From positions 1,344,978 through 1,408,977 of the forward strand of contig NZ_CP015193.1 in assembly GCF_002214605.1 (NCBI RefSeq): DNA of 64,000 nucleotides, written 5' to 3'. The notes under the pieces were generated by a model that had not been told where the DNA came from, searched no databases, and was given only the letters and a program-made list of their open reading frames with translations. The position numbers and the translations under genes were made by a program. Position 1 is the stretch's first letter. Each line of letters starts with the position of its first letter. The stretch is from Thermococcus chitonophagus. Lineage in GTDB: Archaea; Methanobacteriota_B; Thermococci; Thermococcales; Thermococcaceae. This document shows, in pieces, positions 53,940-64,000 of the stretch.

Positions 53940-54980
53940 ATGCACTTAATGGAGTTCCCCAGGGAGGTCGTTCTTGGCAATAATTTAATTCCGGAAGTAG
54001 TTAATGTAGCTAAAAGACTCAAACTTGAGTCCCCTGTTCTAGTTGTTTATGGTCCAAAAACAAAAGAGATCGCCGGAAAAGACGTTGAAAGGGAGTTAAA
54101 ATCTGCCTTTGACGTTCATTCTGTCACAGTTGGAGAAGCAGATATAGAGAATGCTGAGAAAGTTCTCGCTAAAATCATGGACTTAGGGGTTAAATGGGCA
54201 ATAGCAGTTGGTGGTGGAAGCATAATAGACGTAACGAAGCTTGCAAGCTACAAATCAGGTATTCCTTTTGTCAGCTTTCCCACGACAGCGTCGCACGATG
54301 GAATAGCAAGTGCAAATGCATCGATAAAGGGTCTCGGATCAAAAACATCGGTAAAGGCAAGACCCCCTCTCGCCGTGATCGCTGACATCGACGTGATAAA
54401 AACAGCTCCAAGAAGGTACCTCGCCGCAGGAGTTGGGGATGTTATAAGCAACATAACTGCAGTTAGAGACTGGAGGTTAGCCCACAAAATTAGAGGAGAG
54501 TACTTCAGCGAATACGCTGCCGCCTTAAGCTTAATGAGTGCGAAGATGGTTATGAGGGATGCAGAGATAATAAGGCTTGGAGAAGACGAGGGAGTTAGAA
54601 AGGTTGTTAAGGCCCTCATATCAAGCGGAGTGGCAATGAGCATAGCGGGCTCTTCAAGACCAGCAAGTGGAGCAGAACATCTTTTCAGTCACGCTCTCGA
54701 CATGCTTCTCGACAAGCCCGCTCTCCACGGTGAGCAGACAGGGATAGGAACTATAATAATGGCATACCTGCACGGAATAAACTGGAAGAGAATAAAAGAG
54801 ACCCTAAAAACTGTTGGAGCACCAACCACGGCATATGAACTCGGAATAGATCCAGAGATAATAGTGGAGGCCCTAACAATAGCCCACACGATAAGGCCAG
54901 AGAGATACACAATCCTAGGTAGGGATGGCCTCACTAGAGAAGCCGCCGAAAGGGCTGCTAAAATCACGGGTGTAATTTGA
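53940..54980 (+). CDS. egsA: sn-glycerol-1-phosphate dehydrogenase
   Basis: A 346-residue NAD(P)H-dependent enzyme making G1P from DHAP, the stereospecific start of archaeal membrane lipids. Visible are GGGSIIDVTKL (about 90-100), the Zn/substrate region TTASHDGIASANASI and zinc-ligand-type segments PRRYLAAGVGDVISN, PASGAEHLFSH and HGEQTGIGTI. Length and residues fit the family. ATG 53940 is preceded by GAGGGGAT; TATA GTATTTTTAAGG lies about 25 bp before the expected start near 53928. UPF0179 follows 12 bp later. Confidence 0.96.
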   Translation: MHLMEFPREVVLGNNLIPEVVNVAKRLKLESPVLVVYGPKTKEIAGKDVERELKSAFDVHSVTVGEADIENAEKVLAKIMDLGVKWAIAVGGGSIIDVTKLASYKSGIPFVSFPTTASHDGIASANASIKGLGSKTSVKARPPLAVIADIDVIKTAPRRYLAAGVGDVISNITAVRDWRLAHKIRGEYFSEYAAALSLMSAKMVMRDAEIIRLGEDEGVRKVVKALISSGVAMSIAGSSRPASGAEHLFSHALDMLLDKPALHGEQTGIGTIIMAYLHGINWKRIKETLKTVGAPTTAYELGIDPEIIVEALTIAHTIRPERYTILGRDGLTREAAERAAKITGVI

Positions 54981-54992
54981 GGAGGTGATCGG

Positions 54993-55421
54993 ATGGTCAT
55001 CACATTAGTTGGTGAAAAGCTAGCCAAACCCGGGCTCGAATTCGTGTATTATGGACCGGGGGAACCGTGCAAGACATGCAAGCTTGCAAGGGTCTGCATA
55101 GGAAACTTAGAGCCTGGAAGGAGGTACAAGATAGTTAGGGTGAGAAACATTGAACACCCCTGCCCGCTCCATGAGGGGAAAGTCAGGGTTGTTGAAGTCG
55201 TTGAGCCAGCAATAGACGTTCTCATAGACCCAAGGTACGCAATAGCCGGCAGTAAGATAAAGCTTACCTTTGTAGAATGCGAGGAGCCTGACAAAACCGA
55301 GCTAGTAAGGCCAGAGGGCCTATTTGAGGGAGACATGGTCAAAATTCTAGAGATCCTTGGAGATATTGAGTGCAATGGAAAGAAGTATAAATTGGTAAGG
55401 GTGATGAGAGAGAAAGAGTAA
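54993..55421 (+). CDS. UPF0179 family protein
   Basis: A 142-residue protein with cysteine motifs [11 protein letters not shown] near the N-terminus and HPCPLHEG, suggesting a zinc or Fe-S site. UPF0179 is a conserved archaeal family without an established function. GGAGGTGATCGG precedes the ATG. It is in tandem with egsA and ends next to the convergent argS. Confidence 0.88.
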   Translation: MVITLVGEKLAKPGLEFVYYGPGEPCKTCKLARVCIGNLEPGRRYKIVRVRNIEHPCPLHEGKVRVVEVVEPAIDVLIDPRYAIAGSKIKLTFVECEEPDKTELVRPEGLFEGDMVKILEILGDIECNGKKYKLVRVMREKE

Positions 55422-58392
<2,971 letters not shown>

Positions 58393-58396
58393 TCTC

Positions 58397-58759
58397 TCAC
58401 CTCCAGCCAAACTCAGACAAAAACTTCTTCTTAAGCCTTCTTATGGTACCGGAAACTCCAAGGGTCCTCACTAGAACCTTTCTTCCTTTATATTCTGTTA
58501 TTAAAGCCAGAGAAAACCTAACGTATTCAACGTAATTCCTGTCGCACCTAATAATCCCCGTTTGTGATTTTTCATCAAACTTAATTAACCATGGCTTAGC
58601 CATTGAGGTTCCTACTTCACCAAGAACTCGAAGGACGTTACTCCAGACCATATCCTTTACTTCTCCTTTCTTGAGGAGCTCCTCGGAGATGACTTGAAAA
58701 GCTATGTACCTATACTTGTCTCTGAGAGTTGGAGGTAGTGTTTTTGGTCTATCGCTCAT
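58397..58759 (-). CDS. pop5: RNase P protein Pop5 (Rnp2)
   Basis: A 120-residue Pop5 protein of archaeal RNase [19 protein letters not shown] at the N-terminus and [32 protein letters not shown] match the family. Co-occurrence with pelA and argS makes a translation-related operon. The TFB gene is divergent 180 bp away. Confidence 0.95.
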   Translation of the reverse strand: MSDRPKTLPPTLRDKYRYIAFQVISEELLKKGEVKDMVWSNVLRVLGEVGTSMAKPWLIKFDEKSQTGIIRCDRNYVEYVRFSLALITEYKGRKVLVRTLGVSGTIRRLKKKFLSEFGWR

Positions 58760-58869
58760 GCTCTAAGTTACTCAGCCAGAATTTAATAATTGCTGTGCAA
58801 AAAATTTACACGATATGAGTCCTTAAAATACTTTTGGGAGATCCACTTAACACCCAATTTAGTAACACA

Positions 58870-58887
58870 AAAGGTTTATATACCTTT
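58870..58887 (+). promoter_or_regulatory. TFB gene promoter with inverted repeat over the TATA box
   Basis: AAAGGTTTATATACCTTT: the TTTATATA box lies inside a perfect AAAGGT/ACCTTT inverted repeat. The predicted start is near 58904, leaving a leader of about 40 nt. The symmetry could suit a dimeric regulator or promoter use in both directions. Confidence 0.6.
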
Positions 58888-58942
58888 CGGTATCCGTAGT
58901 TATATTGAGAAGGGTTCTTGGACCGCCGGCGGGGGTGTTGGG

Positions 58943-59845
58943 GTGAGTAAGCAAAGAGTTTGTCCTGTTTGTGGATCAACCGAGTTCATTTATGACCCCG
59001 AAAGGGGAGAAATCGTCTGTGCAAGGTGTGGTTACGTAATTGAAGAGAACATTATCGACATGGGACCAGAATGGAGAGCGTTTGACGCTTCTCAGCGTGA
59101 AAGAAGGTCAAGAACAGGAGCTCCAGAGAGCATACTTCTCCACGACAAGGGACTATCCACGGATATAGGTATTGACAGGTCTTTGACTGGGCTAATGAGG
59201 GAAAAGATGTACAGGCTTAGGAAGTGGCAGTCAAGGCTTAGGGTCAGCGATGCAGCAGAGAGGAACCTCGCGTTTGCATTAAGTGAACTCGACAGGATTA
59301 CCGCCCAGTTGAAGTTGCCAAAACACGTTGAGGAGGAGGCTGCAAGGCTGTATAGGGAGGCCGTGAGGAAGGGACTAATAAGGGGAAGATCAATCGAGAG
59401 CGTTATAGCTGCCTGTGTATATGCAGCCTGTAGATTGTTGAAAGTTCCCAGGACCTTAGATGAGATATCGGACATAGCAAGAGTAGAGAAGAAGGAGATT
59501 GGAAGGAGCTACCGTTTCATCGCAAGGAACCTGAATTTAACTCCCAAGAAGCTCTTCGTTAAGCCAACAGATTACGTTAATAAGTTTGCAGATGAGCTCG
59601 GGCTGAGCGAGAAGGTTAGAAGGAGGGCTATAGAAATCCTTGAAGAGGCCTACAGGAGGGGCCTCACAAGCGGAAAGAGCCCGGCTGGATTGGTTGCTGC
59701 CGCCCTCTACATAGCATCGCTCCTTGAAGGGGAAAAGAGAACCCAAAGGGAAGTTGCCGAGGTCGCAAGGGTTACTGAGGTTACCGTAAGAAACAGATAC
59801 AAAGAACTTGTGGAGAAGCTCGGAATTAAAGTTCCCGTTACATAG
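58943..59845 (+). CDS. tfb: Transcription initiation factor B
   Basis: A 300-residue TFB: N-terminal zinc ribbon (CPVCGS...CARCG), the B-reader/linker DMGPEWRAFDASQRERRSRTGAPES, and two cyclin-fold repeats with AERNLAFALSELDRI and TQREVAEVARVTEVTVRNRYKEL. Binds TBP-DNA and recruits RNA polymerase. Start GTG 58943 (GGGGTGTTGGG ahead) gives the standard length; the longer open frame from 58790 contains the promoter. Confidence 0.96.
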   Translation: MSKQRVCPVCGSTEFIYDPERGEIVCARCGYVIEENIIDMGPEWRAFDASQRERRSRTGAPESILLHDKGLSTDIGIDRSLTGLMREKMYRLRKWQSRLRVSDAAERNLAFALSELDRITAQLKLPKHVEEEAARLYREAVRKGLIRGRSIESVIAACVYAACRLLKVPRTLDEISDIARVEKKEIGRSYRFIARNLNLTPKKLFVKPTDYVNKFADELGLSEKVRRRAIEILEEAYRRGLTSGKSPAGLVAAALYIASLLEGEKRTQREVAEVARVTEVTVRNRYKELVEKLGIKVPVT

Positions 59846-59890
59846 CATGCCTTTCTCTTTATACCCTGTTAAGTAATGAATGGAATATTC

Positions 59891-59977
59891 TGGCGCCGGG
59901 GCGGGGATTTGAACCCCGGTGGGCGAACGCCCACGGGCTCTCCAGGCCCGCGCCTTCCCTGGCTAGGCTACCCCGGC
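59891..59977 (-). tRNA. tRNA-Ser (GGA) with encoded CCA
   Basis: Minus strand: acceptor GCCGGGG pairs with CCCCGGC, discriminator G, encoded CCA (59891-59893). Anticodon GGA at 59941-59943 in loop CTGGAGA, a long variable arm (TGGGCG/CGCCCA) confirms a type II serine tRNA. Promoter TATA GGTTTATAATCC (minus strand near 60008) lies about 25 bp from the expected start. Confidence 0.96.
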
Positions 59978-60015
59978 ATGCCCATATTAAATAGAATTAG
60001 AGGGATTATAAACCT

Positions 60016-60324
60016 TCAGGATATGAGCTCAATCTCAATTGTAACATCCTCAGGAACGCGAATTCTCATGATCTGTCTCATAGCCCTCTCATCAGCCTCG
60101 ATGTCGATGAGCCTCTTGTGTATCCTGAGCTCCCACCTATCAAAGGTTGCTGAACCTTCCCCGTCAGGGCTCTTCCTTGTTACGATCCTTATCCTCTTGG
60201 TTGGCAGTGGTATTGGCCCGCTCATTCTAACTCCAGTCCTCTCTGCTATCTGCCTTATCTGATTTGCAACCTCCTCAAGGGAGCGGACGTTAGTGCTTGC
60301 AAGCTTGATCCTCGCTTTTTGCAT
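60016..60324 (-). CDS. rps10: Ribosomal protein uS10
   Basis: A 102-residue archaeal uS10; [40 protein letters not shown] is family-specific. ATG 60324 with GAGGTGAT is correct; the longer frame from 60366 runs into the EF-1alpha end. Lies downstream of EF-1alpha in one operon. Confidence 0.97.
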   Translation of the reverse strand: MQKARIKLASTNVRSLEEVANQIRQIAERTGVRMSGPIPLPTKRIRIVTRKSPDGEGSATFDRWELRIHKRLIDIEADERAMRQIMRIRVPEDVTIEIELIS

Positions 60325-60362
60325 AAAAATCACCTCAAGAGAATTAAAGAAGGGAGAAGAGA

Positions 60363-61649
60363 TCACTCACCCTTCTGGATTGAGATTACCATACCAGCAG
60401 CGACGGTCATACCCATGTCTCTGATAGCGAACCTACCGAGCTGTGGGATCTCCTTGACGGGCTCAAGGACAACTGGCTTCATTGGCCTGAGGACAACGAT
60501 AGCTGAGTCACCAGTCTTGATGAACTGTGGGTTCTCCTCTACGATGTTACCAGTTCTCGGATCAAGCTTGGCAAGGAGCTGCTCGAACCTGACTGGAACC
60601 TGAGCAGTGTGAGCGTGAAGAACTGGGCTGTATCCAACGGTGATTGCAGTTGGGTGGTTGAGCACGATGATCTGGGCCTTGAAGGTGTCCTTGGTTCTGA
60701 CGACTGTTGGTGGCTTGTCTGGGTGTCCAGCAACGTCACCTCTCTTGATGTCGTTCTTGCTGACACCTCTGACGTTGAATCCGATGTTGTCACCTGGGAG
60801 TGCTTCCTGAAGTGGCTCGTGGTGCATCTCGATGGACTTAACTTCACCCTGGATGGGCTTGTGGAAGATAGTTGATGCTGGCTCGAAGATGACTACGTCA
60901 CCGACCTTGAGCTTACCAGTCTCAACCCTACCAACTGGAACGGTACCAACACCCTTAATTGAGTAAACATCCTGGATGGGTATTCTGAGTGGCTTGTCAA
61001 CTGGCTTCTCTGGCTCTGGAATCTGGTCGAGAGCCTCGATGAGAGTTGGGCCGTTGTACCATGGCATCTTGTCGCTCTTCTTAACGACGTTGTCACCCTC
61101 CCAAGCGCTGATTGGGATGACTGGGAAGTCCTTGTAACCGAGCATCTTAAGGAGCTTCTCAACCTGAGCCTTGACCTTCTCGAAGACCTTCTGGTCGTAG
61201 TTGACCATGTCCATCTTGTTGATGGCAACAATTATGTGCTTGATACCAAGGGTCCTTGCAAGGAAGGCGTGCTCCTTGGTCTGTGGCATGACACCATCAG
61301 TTGCTGCAACGACAAGGACTGCAGCGTCAGCCTGTGAGGCACCGGTGATCATGTTCTTAACGAAGTCCCTGTGACCTGGGGCGTCGATAATGGTGATGTA
61401 CCTGTGTGGTGTCTCGAACTTGGTGTGGGCGACGTCAATAGTAATACCTCTTTCTCTCTCCTCCTTAAGTCTGTCCATGACCCAAGCGAACTTGAATGAC
61501 TTACCCTTTTCACCCATCTCCTCGAACTTCTTGATAATCTGCTCTGGAATGTTACCGGTATCGTAAAGGAGCCTACCGATTGTTGTACTCTTACCGTGGT
61601 CTACGTGTCCGATAAACACGATGTTAACGTGGGGCTTCTCCTTTGGCAT
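60363..61649 (-). CDS. tuf: Translation elongation factor 1-alpha
   Basis: A 428-residue GTPase: P-loop GHVDHGKST, switch [14 protein letters not shown] specificity motif and archaeal EF-1alpha domains II/III. Delivers aminoacyl-tRNA to the ribosome. GGAGGTGG precedes the ATG. Codon use is strongly biased to C-ending codons, as expected for high expression. Confidence 0.98.
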   Translation of the reverse strand: MPKEKPHVNIVFIGHVDHGKSTTIGRLLYDTGNIPEQIIKKFEEMGEKGKSFKFAWVMDRLKEERERGITIDVAHTKFETPHRYITIIDAPGHRDFVKNMITGASQADAAVLVVAATDGVMPQTKEHAFLARTLGIKHIIVAINKMDMVNYDQKVFEKVKAQVEKLLKMLGYKDFPVIPISAWEGDNVVKKSDKMPWYNGPTLIEALDQIPEPEKPVDKPLRIPIQDVYSIKGVGTVPVGRVETGKLKVGDVVIFEPASTIFHKPIQGEVKSIEMHHEPLQEALPGDNIGFNVRGVSKNDIKRGDVAGHPDKPPTVVRTKDTFKAQIIVLNHPTAITVGYSPVLHAHTAQVPVRFEQLLAKLDPRTGNIVEENPQFIKTGDSAIVVLRPMKPVVLEPVKEIPQLGRFAIRDMGMTVAAGMVISIQKGE

Positions 61650-61694
61650 CTTTAACCACCTCCAAACTTTTGCCTAACCCTACTTTTGAGCGAG

Positions 61695-61710
61695 CTTTTT
61701 AAAATTTTCG
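61695..61710 (-). promoter_or_regulatory. Promoter of EF-1alpha
   Basis: CGAAAATTTTAAAAAG on the minus strand is a BRE/TATA pair. The expected start near 61677 gives a ~28-nt leader with GGAGGTGG. Confidence 0.7.
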
Positions 61711-61716
61711 CACATC

Positions 61717-61756
61717 GGCCCCCTCAGGCGGGAAACCCGCCCAAGTAGAGGGAGCC
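61717..61756. repeat. Strong two-tier hairpin upstream of EF-1alpha
   Basis: GGCCCCCTC (61717-61725) pairs, with one mismatch, with GAGGGAGCC (61748-61756); inside, GGCGGG-AAA-CCCGCC forms a second stem (61727-61741), leaving a six-base bulge (CAAGTA). A TATA-like GTTTTTAAACC lies about 25 bp upstream on the minus strand (61786-61796), so it may begin a small RNA. No box C/D or ACA motif. Confidence 0.5.
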
Positions 61757-61808
61757 TCATGAGCTCGGATTGAAGTTGAGAAGGAGGTTTAAAAACTTAA
61801 CTCAGGGC

Positions 61809-61860
61809 TCAGCGGTGACCACTCTCATCACTCCTCAGACAAGACCGATTTCTTCATCGC
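61809..61860 (-). ncRNA. Box C/D guide RNA upstream of EF-1alpha
   Basis: On the minus strand: box C GCGATGA (one base off consensus, 61854-61860), 15-nt guide, D' CTGA (61835-61838), C' TGATGA (61825-61830), 12-nt guide, D CTGA (61809-61812). Guide complements are ACAAGACCGATTTCT (D') and CGGTGACCACTC (D). A TATA box (GCTTAAATAC, minus strand near 61888) lies about 25 bp upstream of box C, so it has its own promoter. Confidence 0.85.
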
Positions 61861-61919
61861 CTATTCAAGGCTAGCTCGTGAAAGTATTTAAGCGGTTTTC
61901 CCAAGCTGAGGTGGTGTTT

Positions 61920-62672
61920 ATGATGAGGTTCATTCCACTCATCGTTGCAAGGCCCGAAGTTCAGATGGCCATAGATGAAGCAATAATGATGGCAAGGATT
62001 GAGGGCAAAGTCCCAGATACGGTAAGGCTTTACGTCTTCAAGCCTAGTTCTGTGACCATAGGGAGATTTCAGAGCGTAAAGCACGATGTCAATCTAGAGA
62101 AGGCTAGAGAGTTAGGTATTCCAGTCGTGAGGAGAATAACGGGAGGAGGAAGTGTTTTCCACGACGAATACGGTGAGATAACTTATTCTGTGATTATAGG
62201 GGAAGACTACCACCCTGCCCTTAAGAACATTCAAGAGAGCTATAGATTCTTAGCAGGCCCCTTGGTCGATGCCCTTAAGGATCTAGGGTTGAAGGCAGAG
62301 TTTTCAGGACTTAACGATATCATCGTTAACGGGAAGAAAATTAGTGGATCAGCCCAAACCAGAAGAAAGGGCGTCATTTTACAACACGGGACTTTCATGT
62401 ACTCGACGAGACTTGAAATTCTGGCCTCTGTATTAAAGGTATCTAAGGAAAAACTGAAGGATAAGGGAGTGAAGAGCATATACGAGAGGGTAACCACCAT
62501 AGAAAGGGAAGGAATAAAGCTGTCAAGGGAAGAAGCTTATGAGCTCCTGAAGAACAGCTTTTTCAGAGCATTTCCTTTGGAATTCGGAGAACTAACGGAC
62601 TATGAGTTAGAGCTTGCGGAAAAGTTGATCGAGGAGAGATATGGGAACGAGAAGTGGAACTTCATGAAGTAA
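61920..62672 (+). CDS. Lipoate-protein ligase A-like / octanoyltransferase (archaeal split type)
   Basis: A 250-residue protein of the biotin/lipoate protein ligase family: RRITGGGSVFHDEYGEITYSVI and NDIIVNGKKISGSAQTRRKG (with the catalytic-type Lys in KKISGSAQ) are diagnostic. The usual C-terminal domain of bacterial LplA is missing, as in archaea that carry it in a separate gene. Whether the reaction is ligation or octanoyl transfer is not clear from sequence. GAGGTGGTG precedes ATG 61920; the open frame from 61878 spans the promoter. Confidence 0.85.
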   Translation: MMRFIPLIVARPEVQMAIDEAIMMARIEGKVPDTVRLYVFKPSSVTIGRFQSVKHDVNLEKARELGIPVVRRITGGGSVFHDEYGEITYSVIIGEDYHPALKNIQESYRFLAGPLVDALKDLGLKAEFSGLNDIIVNGKKISGSAQTRRKGVILQHGTFMYSTRLEILASVLKVSKEKLKDKGVKSIYERVTTIEREGIKLSREEAYELLKNSFFRAFPLEFGELTDYELELAEKLIEERYGNEKWNFMK

Positions 62673-63522
62673 CGCCCCTTATGTCCACGTGAACAAAGGC
62701 AACTTCAACCTCTGGCAACTCCTCTATTTTCTTCTTAACTTCCTCACTAATATCGTGTGCCTCTTTAAGAGTCATCTCCGGAGGAACCTCTATGTGTAAC
62801 TCAACATGTAGCCTATTTCCAACGTAGTGAGCCCTCAAATCATGAACTCCCAAAACCCCAGGAACGCTCTTGGCAACCTCCTCTATCCTTCTGCAAATTT
62901 CATACGGAGGAGCTTTACCCGTTAAGTAGTGGACGTTCTCGAGGATTATTTCAACCGCAACTTTTCCTACGAACAGGGCAACTATAAATCCTGCAAGGGC
63001 ATCCCCAAAGCTTATTCCGACTTTCTCAAGGCCAAACCCAAAGAGAACAGCTATAGTACTCAGGACGTCGCTACGATGATGATAGGCATCGGCTATCAAT
63101 ATTTGATTGTTCGTTTTCTTTCCTACAGCTAGGGTGTACCTTGTCATACCTTCCTTAACGAGGATTGAGAGAACTGCAACACCAACCATTAAGGGAGTTA
63201 CCTCAATCCTCGTTCCGTGAATGATCCTTTCAAGGGAGTCTCTAGCTATTTCATAGGCAACTATAAGCAGGAGTTCGCCCATGAAGAACGCAAATAGAGG
63301 CTCAAATCTTGAATGACCAAATGGGTGGGAGCGGTCTGGGGGCTTTTTCGATATCTTCACCCCGATAAGTCCAATAATGCTCGTAAGGGTGTCACTGAAC
63401 GAATGAATGCCATCAGAAATTAGGGCTATGCTTGAATAGAGGAGGCCAACTAATATTTTAATAATTCCAAGTATCGTGTTCCCAACTATGCTCACCACTA
63501 TGGGCCTGTACTCCTCCCTCAT
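62662..63522 (-). CDS. Cation diffusion facilitator (CDF) family transporter
   Basis: A 286-residue membrane protein with about six helices and the CDF motif SDGIHSFSDTLTSI (metal-binding Asp/His) in helix 2, and ADAYHHRSDVLST in helix 5, then a cytoplasmic ferredoxin-like domain (VHDLRAHYVGNRLHVELHIEV). Exports divalent metals such as zinc or manganese. ATG 63522 is set by GGTGAT three bases ahead. Overlaps the lipoate ligase end by 11 bases. Confidence 0.92.
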   Translation of the reverse strand: MREEYRPIVVSIVGNTILGIIKILVGLLYSSIALISDGIHSFSDTLTSIIGLIGVKISKKPPDRSHPFGHSRFEPLFAFFMGELLLIVAYEIARDSLERIIHGTRIEVTPLMVGVAVLSILVKEGMTRYTLAVGKKTNNQILIADAYHHRSDVLSTIAVLFGFGLEKVGISFGDALAGFIVALFVGKVAVEIILENVHYLTGKAPPYEICRRIEEVAKSVPGVLGVHDLRAHYVGNRLHVELHIEVPPEMTLKEAHDISEEVKKKIEELPEVEVAFVHVDIRGVTS

Positions 63523-63621
63523 TTTATCACCTTGCATATGCACAAAATTTTCTGGGCAACAAAATTTTAGAGAAGAGGCTTATTAGGATTTCTTTTTGTT
63601 AGCCTAATCTAATTCCTGCGG

Positions 63622-63673
63622 TCAGTCCGTCACTCCCTCATCACGCATCAGCCTAGGCTGAACTCCTCATCCC
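63622..63673 (-). ncRNA. Box C/D guide RNA with predicted 16S decoding-site target
   Basis: On the minus strand: box C GGGATGA (63667-63673, first base variant), 15-nt guide, D' CTGA (63648-63651), C' TGATGA (63638-63643), 12-nt guide, D CTGA (63622-63625). The D guide GGGAGTGACGGA is complementary to TCCGTCACTCCC, ten bases of which agree with the CCGTCACTCC I recall in Pyrococcus 16S rRNA helix 44. By the box D plus five rule it would methylate the U equivalent to E. coli U1406. The CCGC before and GCGG after suggest a terminal stem. Confidence 0.84.
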
Positions 63674-63692
63674 GCGGTATTCCCTAAAAAGC

Positions 63693-63742
63693 TCAGAGAT
63701 CACCTACCATCATCACCACTCAGTTCGCCCATCAATCATCAT
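63693..63742 (-). ncRNA. Box C/D guide RNA, upstream of the previous one
   Basis: On the minus strand: box C ATGATGA (63736-63742), guide, D' CTGA (63720-63723), C' TGATGA (63710-63715), 13-nt guide, D CTGA (63693-63696). The D' guide is complementary to TTCGCCCATCAA, which resembles the 23S rRNA A-loop region (TTCGCC...), so a site near E. coli C2558 is possible. The D guide complement AGATCACCTACCA has no identified target. It lies 20 bases upstream of the other guide on the same strand, so both may be cut from one precursor. Confidence 0.86.
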
Positions 63743-63776
63743 TGCCAAAATCTCAAAGAAGAGAGAGTTTAAAAAG

Positions 63777-64000
63777 TTAAACGTCCCAGCCGAACTCCTC
63801 CCTTACAAGCTTTACTAACTCCTTGAACTCTTCTTTCTTGATATTAACACTACTAGTAGCTCCAACGAGGGCAATTATTCCGTGAACTTCTTCTTGGATT
63901 TGTATAACGTCATCGCTAACTTTGGCCACCCTAAGTTCTCTCCTTGCAACTTCGTCTTCACTTATCTTGAACCTGTCCTCCCCTATCTTGTAGTACCTGA
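63777..64000 (-). CDS. Partial gene of unknown function (C-terminal 74 residues)
   Basis: An open minus-strand frame enters at the right edge and ends WDV-stop (TAA, 63777-63779). The visible residues include ISEDEVARRELRVAKVSDD and IIALVGATSSVNIKKEEF. Alternating charged/hydrophobic character and acid/base codon pattern look coding. Not recognised; the start lies outside the window. Confidence 0.65.
   Translation of the reverse strand, partial: RYYKIGEDRFKISEDEVARRELRVAKVSDDVIQIQEEVHGIIALVGATSSVNIKKEEFKELVKLVREEFGWDV

Noticed and set aside
61717-61756. Hairpin upstream of EF-1alpha as an H/ACA RNA
   Set aside because: No ACA box on either strand at the 3' side and no K-turn motif.

Overview
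The window comes from a hyperthermophilic archaeon of the Thermococcales, almost certainly a Pyrococcus. Evidence: a complete mbhA-N membrane-bound hydrogenase operon, the end of a related mbx (sulfur-reducing MBS) operon, ether-lipid G1P dehydrogenase, archaeal TFB, EF-1alpha, FEN-1, Pop5, pelota, TrmY, aCPSF1, archaeal proteasome beta, an S-layer protein, a CGP-CTERM surface protein, box C/D guide RNAs and TATA/BRE promoters with GGTGAT-type ribosome sites. Gene order resembles what I recall of the P. furiosus PF1370-PF1442 region, but several proteins differ enough that I do not assign a species. I saw no insertion sequence, CRISPR array or prophage.

Layout. 1-6.5 kb: end of mbx (mbxL, mbxN), coaBC, a small membrane protein, a secreted Lon-like protease and a PP-loop protein. 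6.5-14.6 kb: mbhN to mbhA on the minus strand, divergent from a thioredoxin-reductase gene across a region with SurR-like sites. 15.9-21.7 kb: class III aminotransferase, HAD phosphatase, then a 157-nt structured leader containing what looks like a fluoride riboswitch before a four-gene unit (toroid protein, two coiled-coil proteins, trm5b), and fen1. 21.8-28.6 kb: PsiE-like protein and a peptide/oligosaccharide ABC transporter. 28.9-36.9 kb: UMP kinase, a threonine-synthase-like protein lacking the PLP lysine and fused to a winged helix, aCPSF1, proteasome beta, TrmY, FKBP. 36.9-45.2 kb: S-layer protein, AmrS-type radical SAM, ketopantoate reductase, PhoU-like, SerA-like, GH57 branching enzyme. 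45.3-53.7 kb: Rqc2/NFACT protein, hypotheticals, radical SAM, OsmC, cyclotransferase, phosphopantothenate synthetase, HTH regulator, UDG4, sugar isomerase. 53.7-64 kb: intron-containing tRNA-Met, G1P dehydrogenase, UPF0179, argS-pelA-pop5, TFB, tRNA-Ser, uS10, EF-1alpha, lipoate ligase, CDF transporter and a partial gene.

How it fits together. The energy core is ferredoxin-linked respiration: Mbh makes H2 and pumps ions, Mbx/MBS reduces sulfur compounds, and SurR-like sites lie between mbh and the thioredoxin-reductase gene. CoA synthesis is represented by coaBC, panE and phosphopantothenate synthetase. Translation and RNA processing are heavily represented. Six box C/D RNAs sit in short intergenic gaps, some overlapping neighbouring gene ends, and one has a guide that fits the 16S decoding site.

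The most interesting items are the fluoride-riboswitch-like leader, whose P2 5' strand is perfectly complementary to the ribosome-binding region of a gene not known to handle fluoride, and the threonine-synthase-like winged-helix fusion with Lys to Arg at the PLP position.
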